This document shows positions 24,909 through 33,836 of a stretch of 52,087 nt of DNA, in pieces. This DNA is from Bacillota bacterium (GTDB lineage Bacteria > Bacillota > Clostridia > Acetivibrionales > DUMC01). The position numbers were made by a program, and so were the translations under genes. The notes under the pieces are model-generated. The model made no database searches, was not told the DNA's origin, and was given only the letters and a program-made list of their open reading frames with translations. Position 1 is the first letter of the stretch. Each line of letters begins with the position of its first letter. The stretch spans positions 88,377 through 140,463 of the forward strand of contig JABUEW010000001.1 in assembly GCA_013314855.1 (NCBI GenBank), written 5' to 3'.

Positions 24909-25961
24909 TTATAATAATTCCTCCAGTTCCTGTATTCTTTCCATACCTTCCACTATTTCTATTTCCAGATCGAAATGCCGTATTTCTCCCGGTTTAATAA
25001 ATTGCAGCACTCCATCTTTCCTGGCCTTTGCCCTGCCTTCTACATGGCAGTTGCATGGCTCTATACCAAGCACATATTCACCTTCTCCCATTTGCTTCCA
25101 TTGAGTCATATTATACAACTGGTTTTTATTAAACCATATTGCCACGCCAAGTTGCTGTATTGGATTAATTAACGCGGCAAAAGTCCTACCTTTTTCATCA
25201 GCCTTTAAGTCATGGTAAAAAACCTGTTCATTATACCCCGGGGTAGGCAGCTGAAACTTGTTATAGCTGTCAATACCTTTAGCCGCCTCCTCATCTCTCG
25301 GGACTACATTAATTGAAGGCGCAAGCAGATAAGATTTACTGGAAAGCAGAGGATAACCAAGGTTAAAATGGTAAATAAGCATCAAAGGTTCTTCTCTAAA
25401 TCCGTAATTTTCCACGGTATCATTTACGTATATTTTATTCTCTCCATAATATGTACTTATTTCCCTATGCAGTACTATATTCTCCGCGAAAACCCTCGCT
25501 TCCCTTACTTTGCCCCCGACTTTCATTACTACAGTACCTTCAATCCATTCAGTACCTGAATATACCTCCTCTGCAGGTGTATTTGATATCCTGCCGTGCA
25601 ATCCCAGCTCTTCGCCTGCATCTTTACAGGGTGCACCCGCATACCTCAAGCCGCATGTAGTTAAGAGGCCGCCAAAAAAGCTCCGTAAAAACTCAAGTTT
25701 TTCCTCATTATAGTATTGTGGAGCAACTATGCCTGTTTTAGAGATATAACTTAAATTAACCCCTTTATACGTAAGGTAGGAAATATCAAGCCCCCTGTCA
25801 GGTAATACCGTGAACTCCAGGCCTGTGCCGTTTTTAACATCAACAGCTGTCACCCCGTCGGCTTTACCGCCAGTAAAACGGTAGTTCTTCACTCCAAACA
25901 GTTGCGAAGTATCTCCTATGTATTTTAAAATCTCCCTTCGGTCTAAATTATTTTTATACAA
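24909..25961 (-). CDS. DUF4432 (aldose 1-epimerase-like) protein
   Basis: A ~350-residue beta-sandwich protein of the galactose-mutarotase fold, DUF4432 branch. Family text includes FTVLPDRGLDISYLTYKGVNLSY (core VLPDRGLDIS), FFGGLLTTCGLRYAG, GLHGRISNTPA with the mutarotase-type His, and the late IEPCNCHVEGR. It likely acts on the anomeric form or epimer of a sugar. The frame is open from a GTG that is part of the AGGAGGTG ribosome site, so the TTG at 25961, 8 bases after AGGAGG, is the likely start. A TGTTATAAT extended -10 lies ~65 bases upstream. Confidence 0.82.
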   Translation of the reverse strand: MYKNNLDRREILKYIGDTSQLFGVKNYRFTGGKADGVTAVDVKNGTGLEFTVLPDRGLDISYLTYKGVNLSYISKTGIVAPQYYNEEKLEFLRSFFGGLLTTCGLRYAGAPCKDAGEELGLHGRISNTPAEEVYSGTEWIEGTVVMKVGGKVREARVFAENIVLHREISTYYGENKIYVNDTVENYGFREEPLMLIYHFNLGYPLLSSKSYLLAPSINVVPRDEEAAKGIDSYNKFQLPTPGYNEQVFYHDLKADEKGRTFAALINPIQQLGVAIWFNKNQLYNMTQWKQMGEGEYVLGIEPCNCHVEGRAKARKDGVLQFIKPGEIRHFDLEIEIVEGMERIQELEELL

Positions 25962-25994
25962 TAAAACCACCTCCTAGTAAATTTTATTTGTCAC

Positions 25995-26047
25995 ATAATT
26001 CAATGTTATAGATAATTCGGTATTATAACATAATTCAATGTTATAAT
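25995..26047. repeat. Palindromic 17-bp direct repeat
   Basis: CATAATTCAATGTTATA occurs twice, about 36 bases apart. The second copy is itself part of the palindrome ATAACAT-AATTCA-ATGTTAT. The repeats lie in the promoter region of the DUF4432 gene and just past the stop of the membrane protein gene, so operator or terminator function is possible. Confidence 0.55.
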
Positions 26048-26055
26048 TACTTATT

Positions 26056-26769
26056 CTATTCATCATTACGCCTAACGTTGGAAATGCCGTACTCAAGGTC
26101 TGTATACAACATGGCTACTAACCTTTGCTGCATAATTGTAAGTACCGATGTTATAAAGGAAATTATGAAACTGAACATAAGATTATTAGTAGTGTATGTT
26201 GCAATAATAAATATTAAAAGCAATGGAAAGAAAAGAGTTAGGTTAAACACGACATATATAGCAAATATTTCCATCTTCCTGCCATAACTTAAATTCCTGC
26301 TTGTATTAAAAGCTTCTATAACTCCAATGTTTTTATCCAGTATATAACAAATATTAAACATAAACATAAAATAGAATACTATGCCGGGTATAATAAGCAG
26401 GAATAATCCGGTAATAATTATAGCAACAAAAGCAACGTATGCTATAATTATTTTATAAAATTTGCCGAGTACATGGTTTATGCAACTCTTAAAAGGACAT
26501 ACTTCTCCTTTTAATTCTTTTAAATAAGCTTCAAGGTATACTGTAGATGCAAGGTTGAGGACAATAAAGCTGATGGCGTTGTAAAGGACATTTAAGTATA
26601 CGGATTCTGCCAGCATGTCGGATACTATTGTTCCTGAAAAACCTGTAAATAGAATTACAACAAATATTACCGGGGTCAAATTTTCATTCTTCAATTCATA
26701 AAACTTTAATGAGTTTAATATATAGTGCTTAATATTTCTTAAGTTTCTAGGCTTCCTGCCCTTGAACAT
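26056..26769 (-). CDS. Polytopic membrane protein of unknown function
   Basis: A 237-residue protein with about six hydrophobic segments (near residues 33-55, 65-82, 107-140 as two helices, 165-190 and 195-215). Its N-terminus is basic (MFKGRKPRNLRNIKHY). The pattern ALIIPGI/LLIIPGIVFYFMF followed by ...A...S..L..G... resembles YciC/DUF975-like integral proteins, but I do not recognise it securely. GGAGG lies before the ATG at 26769. A TTG 15 bases earlier forms part of the ribosome site. It is flanked downstream by the palindromic repeats and upstream by the 249-bp element. Confidence 0.7.
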   Translation of the reverse strand: MFKGRKPRNLRNIKHYILNSLKFYELKNENLTPVIFVVILFTGFSGTIVSDMLAESVYLNVLYNAISFIVLNLASTVYLEAYLKELKGEVCPFKSCINHVLGKFYKIIIAYVAFVAIIITGLFLLIIPGIVFYFMFMFNICYILDKNIGVIEAFNTSRNLSYGRKMEIFAIYVVFNLTLFFPLLLIFIIATYTTNNLMFSFIISFITSVLTIMQQRLVAMLYTDLEYGISNVRRNDE

Positions 26770-26880
26770 TGCATCTACCTCCAAGTATTTATTTGCATTA
26801 CTCCTTAATCAAAGAAGTACATATATACATATAAATATACTAATACAAATTTAAAGAATATTCAATCAGGAATGAATTTT

Positions 26881-27129
26881 AAGGGCGCATTTTATTTTTA
26901 TGAAGAAAATGCTTCCAGTAACTAAATGCTCCAAGTCTTAAGAGCCTGTAAATTCACTTCGGGGCAAATCAAACTCGCAAAATAATTTGAATAGAATTTA
27001 ATAATATTTCAATGTAATTATTTTGCTCAAACAGTTGATTTGCTTATCCCTCGTCGGATTAACAGGCTCTATAAGACTTTCCGCAATGTTACTTCCAGCA
27101 TTTTCTTCAAAATTTGAAAATGCGCCCTT
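26881..27129. mobile_element. 249-bp MITE-like long inverted repeat
   Basis: The whole stretch is an imperfect palindrome with arms of ~120 bases. The outermost bases are AAGGGCGCA and TGCGCCCTT. Matching blocks inward are GAAGAAAATGC, AGTAAC, AGTCTTA/AGAGCCTGT, CAAATCAA and GCAAAATAATT. It has no open frame. Its left 30 bases recur at 7731-7760. Such a structure fits a miniature inverted-repeat transposable element, though no target-site duplication is clear; flanks are TTTT and TTTC. It occupies most of the gap between the membrane protein and LysM-GH18 genes. Confidence 0.7.
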
Positions 27130-27197
27130 TTCAAGATATGGAGTTTGTAGAATTTGTTCAGCTAATTTTAAAGGTATTCCACTTGCCTAGGTATATA

Positions 27198-28484
27198 CTA
27201 CACCACCTTAACTATCCTGAACATATCGTCCAGCACATACCAGTTTTGAGGGAAGGGTTCTCCCAGTACCCAATAGCTTACCCCACGCAAACCAAATTCG
27301 TTTACCAGGAGGTATTTCGCCTGGACACTGCGCGCATCTTCAAACCATACCACATGCCTTACACCCTGGGCATCAGTATAATTAAAGTAAGGTGATTGTG
27401 TCTCAGTATTATATTGAATTGTCACTCCATACCTGGCTGCGAGTATAACTGCACCCTGAGGGCTTACCCTTCTTGCCCATGGTCCTCCGGGCATGTAAGG
27501 TAGAATCCAATCGTAGCCATAGAGAGGAACACCCATCATAATTTTGTTTCTTGGTATAACAGAAACGGCATATTGAATTACCTGCCTTACCAGATTTATA
27601 GGAGCTACTGCATATGGAGGTCCTCCGGACCAACCCCATTCGTACGTCATAATTATAACAAAATCAACAATTTCTCCATGAGCGCGATAGTCATGGGCAC
27701 CATGCCACTCACCTGTTACATAATCTGCAGGCTTCGGCACCAAGGCTGTAGAAACTACATAATTCAAAGGATGCAATGCATCTACCACTCTCCTTAAAAA
27801 ATTGTTGTACAGTTGCCTATCCCCTGGTGGAATTCTTTCAAAGTCTATATTAAGCCCATAATAGCCTTTATTTCTCATTGTAGTTATGACATTATTTATT
27901 AAAGTCTGTTGGATTGATTCATTGCTCAGTATTGTATGGGCCAGATCACTGTCAAAATTGCCTCCCCTGAAATTGGTAATTACCATCAAAGGTGCAACTC
28001 TTTGCTGTTTAGCCTCTTGCAGAATTGTCTCATCTCTAATCTGTACTACTGTTCCGTCTTCCCTTGCCTGGTAGCTGAAAGGACTTATATAGGTCAGATA
28101 CCTTCCTACTTCATTTATAATTTGTCTTTCAACATCGCTTGTAGTAGGTTCAATATACCCGTTAACTTCAACTGTACCATATAATTTTGAAAATTCAGGT
28201 ATTCTAAGGACCATACCCGGGTATATCAAATTCGGATTAGTTATATTGTTTAACTCTACAATGCTGTTTACCGATACATTAAATCTCCTTGCAATAGACC
28301 ACAGAGTATCCCCGGGCTGTACCCTGTATGCTCTCTCTGTTGTTGGAATAACAAGTGCCTGGCCTACAACCAGATATGGTATTTGATCTAACCTGTTCAC
28401 TTCACTTATTCTTTGCATACTTACTCCAAATCTTCTTGAAATCGACCATAATGTATCTCCAGGCCTCACTACATATATAGTCAA
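27198..28484 (-). CDS. LysM-GH18 spore cortex-type glycosidase (SleL/YaaH-like)
   Basis: A 428-residue protein. Two LysM peptidoglycan-binding repeats come first (IYVVRPGDTLWSISRRFGVS at ~2-46; YRVQPGDTLWSIARRFNVS at ~53-97), followed by a GH18 domain. The GH18 active-site strand reads GYYGLNIDFERIPPG with the catalytic Glu in DFE; later landmarks are FVIIMTYEWGWSGG and GVSYWVLGEPFP. No signal peptide precedes the first LysM, as in Bacillus SleL/YaaH, which act on spore cortex during germination. The start is a TTG at 28484, 8 bases after AGAAGG; the open GTG nine bases earlier overlaps that site. Confidence 0.9.
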   Translation of the reverse strand: MTIYVVRPGDTLWSISRRFGVSMQRISEVNRLDQIPYLVVGQALVIPTTERAYRVQPGDTLWSIARRFNVSVNSIVELNNITNPNLIYPGMVLRIPEFSKLYGTVEVNGYIEPTTSDVERQIINEVGRYLTYISPFSYQAREDGTVVQIRDETILQEAKQQRVAPLMVITNFRGGNFDSDLAHTILSNESIQQTLINNVITTMRNKGYYGLNIDFERIPPGDRQLYNNFLRRVVDALHPLNYVVSTALVPKPADYVTGEWHGAHDYRAHGEIVDFVIIMTYEWGWSGGPPYAVAPINLVRQVIQYAVSVIPRNKIMMGVPLYGYDWILPYMPGGPWARRVSPQGAVILAARYGVTIQYNTETQSPYFNYTDAQGVRHVVWFEDARSVQAKYLLVNEFGLRGVSYWVLGEPFPQNWYVLDDMFRIVKVV

Positions 28485-28507
28485 TGGATTCACCTTCTTT
28501 ATAAACC

Positions 28508-28546
28508 AATAGTTTTATTCAATAGTTTTATTCAATAGTTTTATTC
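28508..28546. repeat. Three perfect tandem 13-bp repeats
   Basis: AATAGTTTTATTC is repeated three times exactly, 24 bases upstream of the LysM-GH18 start, between its ribosome site and likely promoter. Confidence 0.85.
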
Positions 28547-28770
28547 TTTTAAACATCTTCATAAACAGTATATTCTCCTCAAACTAAAATGTTTACATAA
28601 GAAATAAAATGTTTTAAACTTAACCACCCTGAAATAAATTATAAAAACTTGTATAATTATTTATCGAATTTGTTGTATAATAAAAATTAATAAAACTGTA
28701 TAATACAATAAAAAAAGTAAAATACCATTATACGGCAAATTATAAAAATATGATACTGGGGTGAACATAA

Positions 28771-29676
28771 TTGAAGCATATTGTCAGTGTGAGTTTAGGT
28801 TCCTCTACAAGAGACCATAGAGTTGAAACTGAATTTTTCGGTGAGAAGTTTTTAATTGAAAGAATAGGGATGGATGGGGACTATAAAAAGTTCATTGATA
28901 CAATAAAAAGCCTTGATGGAAATGTAGATGCAATAGGTATAGGCGGAATTAATATATTTTTACCTGTAAGAAACCGGACCTATACAATCAGAAGTGCACT
29001 ACCACTGGTAAAAGTAGTTACAAAAACCCATGTGGCTGATGGTTCATGCTTAAGAAATACTCTTGAACCTTACGCTGCATATACCGTTAATAAAAGAGGT
29101 ATTGTTGATTTTCCCGGGAAAAAAGTCATGATTACATGCGCAGTTGACAGGTATGCTCTTTCTGAAGCTTTTGTCTCATTAGGATGCAGCATTATCTGCG
29201 CCGACCTCATTTTTGTCCTTGGCATACCCTTTGTTTTAAAATCACTCGACAGTTTGGACAGGCTTGCAAGAATGTTTGCGCCGGCCATAACCAAATTGCC
29301 TTTCGATATGTTGTACCCGACCGGCCAAAGAGAAGAAAAGGTTGAAGACCCCATCAAATTTGCCCGGTTTTATCAAGAAGCGGATATAATTGCAGGGGAT
29401 TTTAATTATATCAAAAGGTATATGCCTGATAACCTGAAAGGTAAAATAGTTATTACAAATACCGTCACTAAAGAAAATGTTGAAGAACTTGGAACAAGGG
29501 GTGTATCTCTCCTGGTAACTACAACCCCGGAATTTGAAGGGCGTTCCTTCGGCACAAACGTTATGGAAGCACTTATCGTGGCTATATTAGGGAAACCCGC
29601 CGAAAGAATTACAAGGGAAGAATATATAAGCACCTGCGCAAAACTAGGCTTCGAGCCAAGGGTGGTGAAATTTTGA
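28771..29676 (+). CDS. Quinate/shikimate 5-dehydrogenase-like protein
   Basis: A 301-residue soluble protein that I associate, with limited certainty, with clostridial proteins labelled quinate 5-dehydrogenase. An N-terminal half with VDAIGIGGINIFLPVRNR precedes a nucleotide-binding-like half (GKKVMITCAVDRYALSEAFVSLGCSI, core VMITCAVDRYALSEA). Other segments are GKIVITNTVTKENVEELGTRG and TTTPEFEGRSFGTNVMEA. The start is TTG, 9 bases after GGGGTG; no ATG is suitably placed. It stands alone on the plus strand between minus-strand units, and a GC-rich hairpin follows. The activity is not supported by context. Confidence 0.6.
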   Translation: MKHIVSVSLGSSTRDHRVETEFFGEKFLIERIGMDGDYKKFIDTIKSLDGNVDAIGIGGINIFLPVRNRTYTIRSALPLVKVVTKTHVADGSCLRNTLEPYAAYTVNKRGIVDFPGKKVMITCAVDRYALSEAFVSLGCSIICADLIFVLGIPFVLKSLDSLDRLARMFAPAITKLPFDMLYPTGQREEKVEDPIKFARFYQEADIIAGDFNYIKRYMPDNLKGKIVITNTVTKENVEELGTRGVSLLVTTTPEFEGRSFGTNVMEALIVAILGKPAERITREEYISTCAKLGFEPRVVKF

Positions 29677-29805
29677 TGTGTACCTGGCACCGCCCGAATT
29701 ATGTCGATTAATGTCGAATATTGTAAGATAGCTTGTGCTGGGGTTTTCCATAGACTTGTCCTGGGTTCTTCCATAATTGTCTGTGGTGCTATTATAAAGA
29801 TTATA

Positions 29806-29844
29806 AGCCTGCCGTTCCTTAATTGGAATTGGAACCGGCAGGCT
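29806..29844. terminator. GC-rich bidirectional hairpin terminator
   Basis: AGCCTGCCGTTCC pairs with GGAACCGGCAGGCT (one bulge). It lies between the convergent ends of the quinate-dehydrogenase-like gene and hydA. T-runs are short on both sides. Confidence 0.65.
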
Positions 29845-29866
29845 CTATTTGTTATTCGTCAGGGTA

Positions 29867-31615
29867 TTATTCTTCAGGATAGTTCTCCCTTGGTGCATAA
29901 TGGGTGTGAAGCAGTTCATGGGCCTTATGGCTTCCAGGTTCTCCTAAATACTCTTTATAAAGCCTTTGCACATGTGGGTTTTCATGTGACTTCCTTATGG
30001 GCATATTCTTGTCTTCTTCATATATTGCTTTAGCCCTTTCTTTCCTTATATCTATCCAGCTTCTGACTTCAGAAAGCTGTATAGGCTGGCCACCGCCATT
30101 TACACAACCGCCCGGGCAAGCCATTATTTCAACAAAATGGTAATCTGCCTCTCCTGCTTTTATTCTATCAAGAAGCTTTCTGGCATTACCCAATCCATGA
30201 GCAACAGCCGCTTTTAATTTAAAGTCGCCAATTTGAATTTGAGCTTCTTTTATACCTTCAACACCTCTAACATCAGTATATTCTATATCCTCATGAGATT
30301 CTCCTGTCAATATGTCTGCCACTGTCCTTAAAGCTGCTTCCATGACTCCACCTGTTGCACCGAATATAACACCTGCTCCAGTTGCTTCTCCCATAGGCTC
30401 ATCAAAGGTGCTGTCAGGTAAACCTTTAAAATCTATACCTGCTTCCCTTATCATCCTGGCGAGTTCTCTTGTAGTTAATACAACATCAACATCCGGATAT
30501 CCTGTAGCTGCCAGTTCCGGTCTCCTGGCTTCAAACTTTTTAGCAGTACAAGGCATAATAGATACTACAAATACTTTCGACGGATCTATTCCCATCTTCT
30601 CTGCATAGTAAGATTTTAAAACCGCTCCAAACATTTCATGCGGCGATTTGCAGGAAGAAAGGTTGTCAAGGAATTCCGGATAGAAATGTTCACAGAACTT
30701 TATCCATCCAGGGCTGCATGAAGTTATTAAAGGCAGTTTCCCACCATTTTTAATCCTGTTTATAAGTTCGGTACCTTCCTCCATAATAGTCAAATCTGCT
30801 GCTGTATCAGTATCAAATACCTTATCAAAGCCCAAATGCCTTAACGCTGATACCATCTTTCCGGTTACTCTTGTGCCAATAGGCATACCAAACTCTTCCC
30901 CGAGGGCTACCCTTACAGCAGGAGCAGTCTGGACAACTACATGGAGATCATCGTTTGCCAATGCACCCCATACCAGTTCTGTACTATCTTTTTCCCTGAG
31001 GGCACCAACAGGACATACATTAATACACTGGCCGCAAGTAACACAGGGCACATCGTTTAATGATCTATTAAACACAGATGAGACTATAGTGTCAAAACCT
31101 CTCTCAACTGTATCAATAGCCGCTACTTTTTGTATATTCTTGCACATGCTTACGCAGCGTCTGCACAATATACATTTATTAGGATCCCTCACGATTGAGG
31201 GAGAAAAATCGTCCAAAGGCATTCTGTGGGTTTCTCCATTAAACCTGATATCTTTAACATTCAATTCTTCAGCCAGTTTTTGCAGTTCACAGTTACGGCT
31301 TCTTACACAGGTAAGACAACTTCTGTCATGGTTTGATAGAATAAGCTCTAAAGTAACTTTCCTTGCCTCTCTTATAGCAGGACTTTGAGTCCTAATTACA
31401 AGTCCCTCCGATACAGGATACACGCATGCCGCCTGAAGGCTCCTGGCTCCTTTTATTTCTACTACGCACATCCTGCATGCTCCTATCTCATTAATATCTT
31501 TTAAGAAGCAGAGGGTAGGGATCGATATATTTGCTTGTTTTGCAGCTTCAAGTACGGTAAAGTTTTTAGGTACCTGAATTTTCCTATCATCTATTGTAAT
31601 GTTTACCATTTCCAT
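29867..31615 (-). CDS. hydA: [FeFe] hydrogenase catalytic subunit HydA of the trimeric NADH/ferredoxin enzyme
   Basis: A 582-residue H-cluster subunit. In order it has an N-terminal [2Fe-2S] domain (C36, C47, C50, C64), a His-Cys cluster (HDRSCLTCVRSRNC, ~96-109), two [4Fe-4S] ferredoxin motifs (CILCRRCVSMC ~148-158; CVTCGQCINVC ~191-201) and the H domain. H-cluster motifs are TSCSPGW (298-304), MPCTAKKFE (354-362) and EIMACPGGCVNGGGQP (496-511). The L1 motif has Ser where the textbook motif TSCCPxW has the second Cys. With HydB and HydC it should use NADH and reduced ferredoxin to make H2. AGGAGG precedes the ATG, and it is the last gene of the operon. Confidence 0.96.
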   Translation of the reverse strand: MEMVNITIDDRKIQVPKNFTVLEAAKQANISIPTLCFLKDINEIGACRMCVVEIKGARSLQAACVYPVSEGLVIRTQSPAIREARKVTLELILSNHDRSCLTCVRSRNCELQKLAEELNVKDIRFNGETHRMPLDDFSPSIVRDPNKCILCRRCVSMCKNIQKVAAIDTVERGFDTIVSSVFNRSLNDVPCVTCGQCINVCPVGALREKDSTELVWGALANDDLHVVVQTAPAVRVALGEEFGMPIGTRVTGKMVSALRHLGFDKVFDTDTAADLTIMEEGTELINRIKNGGKLPLITSCSPGWIKFCEHFYPEFLDNLSSCKSPHEMFGAVLKSYYAEKMGIDPSKVFVVSIMPCTAKKFEARRPELAATGYPDVDVVLTTRELARMIREAGIDFKGLPDSTFDEPMGEATGAGVIFGATGGVMEAALRTVADILTGESHEDIEYTDVRGVEGIKEAQIQIGDFKLKAAVAHGLGNARKLLDRIKAGEADYHFVEIMACPGGCVNGGGQPIQLSEVRSWIDIRKERAKAIYEEDKNMPIRKSHENPHVQRLYKEYLGEPGSHKAHELLHTHYAPRENYPEE

Positions 31616-31633
31616 AACTTGCGCCTCCTTCCA

Positions 31634-33436
31634 TTACACATTCTTAAATATGGCCTTAAATGGACATTTTTCCATACAGGTTCCACACTTAATGCACTTA
31701 TCCTGGTCTATGACATAAGGTACTCCCCTTTGTCCGCTAATACATTTAACAGGGCAGTTCCTAGCACAAATTCCACAGCTCTTGCAAAGTTCAGCATTAA
31801 TTACATAATGCATCATTGACTTACATACACCTGCAGGACACTTCTTGTCCCTTACGTGCGCCTCATACTCATCCCTGAAATACCTTAAAGTACTCAATAC
31901 AGGGTTTGGTGCAGTCTGGCCCAGACCGCAAAGGGCCGATGCCTTAATGTTCTTTGCAAGTATTTCCAGTTTCTCAATATCTCCTTCTTCACCCTTGCCC
32001 CCGGTAATCCTCTCTAAAATCTCCAGCATCCTCTTTGTACCAATACGGCATGGAGGACACTTTCCGCAGGATTCATCAACCGTAAATTCGAGGAAGAACT
32101 TTGCAATGTCAACCATGCATGTATCTTCATCCATTACAATGAGTCCGCCCGAACCCATCATAGACCCTAACTGGACAAGCGTGTCATATTCTATGGGTGT
32201 ATCAATGTGACTTGCAGGAATACATCCTCCGGAAGGACCTCCTGTCTGGGCTGCTTTAAATTTCTTACCGTTGGGTATTCCACCGCCAATGTCATATATT
32301 ACTTCCCTTAGGGTTGTACCCATAGGTATTTCAACAAGGCCAGTATTATTGATTTTACCGCCTACTGCAAACACTTTCGTACCCTTGCTCTTTTCGGTAC
32401 CAATAGAAGCAAACCATTCCGGACCTTTTAATATAATCACAGGTATGTTTGCATAAGTTTCAACATTGTTCAACAGTGTAGGTTTCTGCCATAATCCCTT
32501 TACAGCCGGGAAAGGAGGTCTTGGTCTTGGTTCACCTCTTTTTCCTTCTATTGAAGTCATAAGAGCTGTCTCTTCACCGCAAACAAAAGCCCCTGCTCCT
32601 AATCTCAATTCAATATCGAAAGAAAAACCGGTACCAAAAATGTCCTCACCCAACAGGCCATACTCTCTCGCCTGTTTTATTGCAATGTCCAGCCTCTTTA
32701 CTGCTATAGGATACTCAGCTCTAACATAAATAAAGCCTTGGTTCGCACCAATGGCATATCCTGCAATTATCATTGCTTCAATAACAGAATGAGGGTCTCC
32801 TTCAAGAATACTTCTATCCATGAATGCACCAGGATCACCTTCGTCTGCATTACAGCATACATATTTTATATCATCCTGACTTTTAGCGGCAAATTCCCAT
32901 TTAAGTCCTGTGGGGAAACCTCCGCCGCCTCTTCCTCTTAAACCCGACTTCTTTATGGTATCGATTACTTCTTCAGGTTCCATTTCAGTCAAAACTTTTG
33001 CCAATGCCTTATAACCGTCATAAGCTATATATTCGTTAATGTCCTCGGGATTAATTATTCCGCAGTTTCTTAATGCTATCCTCAATTGCCTTTTGAAGAA
33101 ATCTACTTTTTCGAGAGACTTAGCGGAAGTATCCTCTTCTGTCTGTATATCACTCAGTAAAAGCCTCCTTACAATTCTTCCCTTAAGCAAGTGCTCTTCA
33201 ACTATTTCTTTAACATCCTCAGGTTTGACCATTGTATACATGGAACCTTCAGGATAAACTACAACAATAGGACCTTGGGCACATAAACCGAAACATCCTG
33301 TCTTTATCACTTTAACTTCATTCTCAAGTTTGTTATTTTTTAACTGCACCTCAAACTCTTCTATGATTTTTCCTGAATTTGATGACGTACAACCAGTACC
33401 TCCACAAACTAGTACATGCGACCTATATATTTGCAT
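31634..33436 (-). CDS. hydB: Hydrogenase NADH-binding subunit HydB (NuoF-like)
   Basis: A 600-residue flavoprotein. It has an N-terminal thioredoxin-like [2Fe-2S] domain (C11, C16, C48, C52) and a NuoF core with FMN/NADH site GLRGRGGGGFPTGLKWE (~165-181) and NADEGDPGAFMDR. An SLBB segment and the NuoF cluster ESCGKCPPCRIGT follow. Two C-terminal [4Fe-4S] ferredoxin motifs (CKSCGICARNCPVKC, CIKCGTCMEKCPFK) complete it. It takes electrons from NADH. The frame is open back to 33514, but those 26 extra codons overlap the upstream ferredoxin-like gene and precede the AAGGAGGG site, so the ATG at 33436 is used. Gap to hydA is 18 bases. Confidence 0.96.
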   Translation of the reverse strand: MQIYRSHVLVCGGTGCTSSNSGKIIEEFEVQLKNNKLENEVKVIKTGCFGLCAQGPIVVVYPEGSMYTMVKPEDVKEIVEEHLLKGRIVRRLLLSDIQTEEDTSAKSLEKVDFFKRQLRIALRNCGIINPEDINEYIAYDGYKALAKVLTEMEPEEVIDTIKKSGLRGRGGGGFPTGLKWEFAAKSQDDIKYVCCNADEGDPGAFMDRSILEGDPHSVIEAMIIAGYAIGANQGFIYVRAEYPIAVKRLDIAIKQAREYGLLGEDIFGTGFSFDIELRLGAGAFVCGEETALMTSIEGKRGEPRPRPPFPAVKGLWQKPTLLNNVETYANIPVIILKGPEWFASIGTEKSKGTKVFAVGGKINNTGLVEIPMGTTLREVIYDIGGGIPNGKKFKAAQTGGPSGGCIPASHIDTPIEYDTLVQLGSMMGSGGLIVMDEDTCMVDIAKFFLEFTVDESCGKCPPCRIGTKRMLEILERITGGKGEEGDIEKLEILAKNIKASALCGLGQTAPNPVLSTLRYFRDEYEAHVRDKKCPAGVCKSMMHYVINAELCKSCGICARNCPVKCISGQRGVPYVIDQDKCIKCGTCMEKCPFKAIFKNV

Positions 33437-33461
33437 TTGCAACCCTCCTTCACACATTCGC

Positions 33462-33836
33462 TTATTTATTCTTTTCTTCAGCTCCAATGGTATAGTCAAG
33501 ACAAACCCTTCCATTTACAATATGCTCTGCTACTACCCTGGCAGCCTTTTCAGCAGTCATTTTTACATAGGTAACTTTTTCCCCTTTTTCATCAACGACT
33601 TCCACTATAGGTTCTAGCCTGCATGCACCAATACAGCCGGTCATAGTAACCTTAACATCGTTAATGTTCCTCCTCTTAAGTTCCTCTAAAAATGCATTCA
33701 TTACCGGCCTTGCGCCTGCTGCTATACCGCAGGTAGCCATTCCCACAACTACTCTCATCCGTACATCTTGATTTCTTACACTCATTTGTTCAAGAGCTTT
33801 CTTTCTAATTGCTTCCAACTCAGTTATGGATTTCAC
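33462..33836 (-). CDS. Thioredoxin-like [2Fe-2S] ferredoxin-fold protein of the hydrogenase operon
   Basis: A 124-residue small protein related to the [2Fe-2S] domain of NuoE/HydB. The signature GMATCGIAAGARPV (~32-45) and TGCIGACRLEPIVEVV (~66-81) give C36, C68 and C72. The fourth Cys expected four or five residues after C36 is missing; C112 is the only other one. The cluster may be incomplete or use C112. Proteins of this kind are often found between NuoE-like and NuoF-like hydrogenase genes. Its start overlaps the end of the ATPase-domain gene by 17 bases, so translation is coupled. Confidence 0.88.
   Translation of the reverse strand: MKSITELEAIRKKALEQMSVRNQDVRMRVVVGMATCGIAAGARPVMNAFLEELKRRNINDVKVTMTGCIGACRLEPIVEVVDEKGEKVTYVKMTAEKAARVVAEHIVNGRVCLDYTIGAEEKNK

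Noticed and set aside
29701-30033. 110-codon open frame on the plus strand at the end of hydA
   Set aside because: It spans the terminator hairpin and runs antisense into the hydA coding end. There is no ribosome site and no recognisable sequence.
33437-33514. Upstream extension of HydB by 26 residues
   Set aside because: It overlaps the upstream gene, and the ribosome site lies between it and the family-consistent start at 33436.
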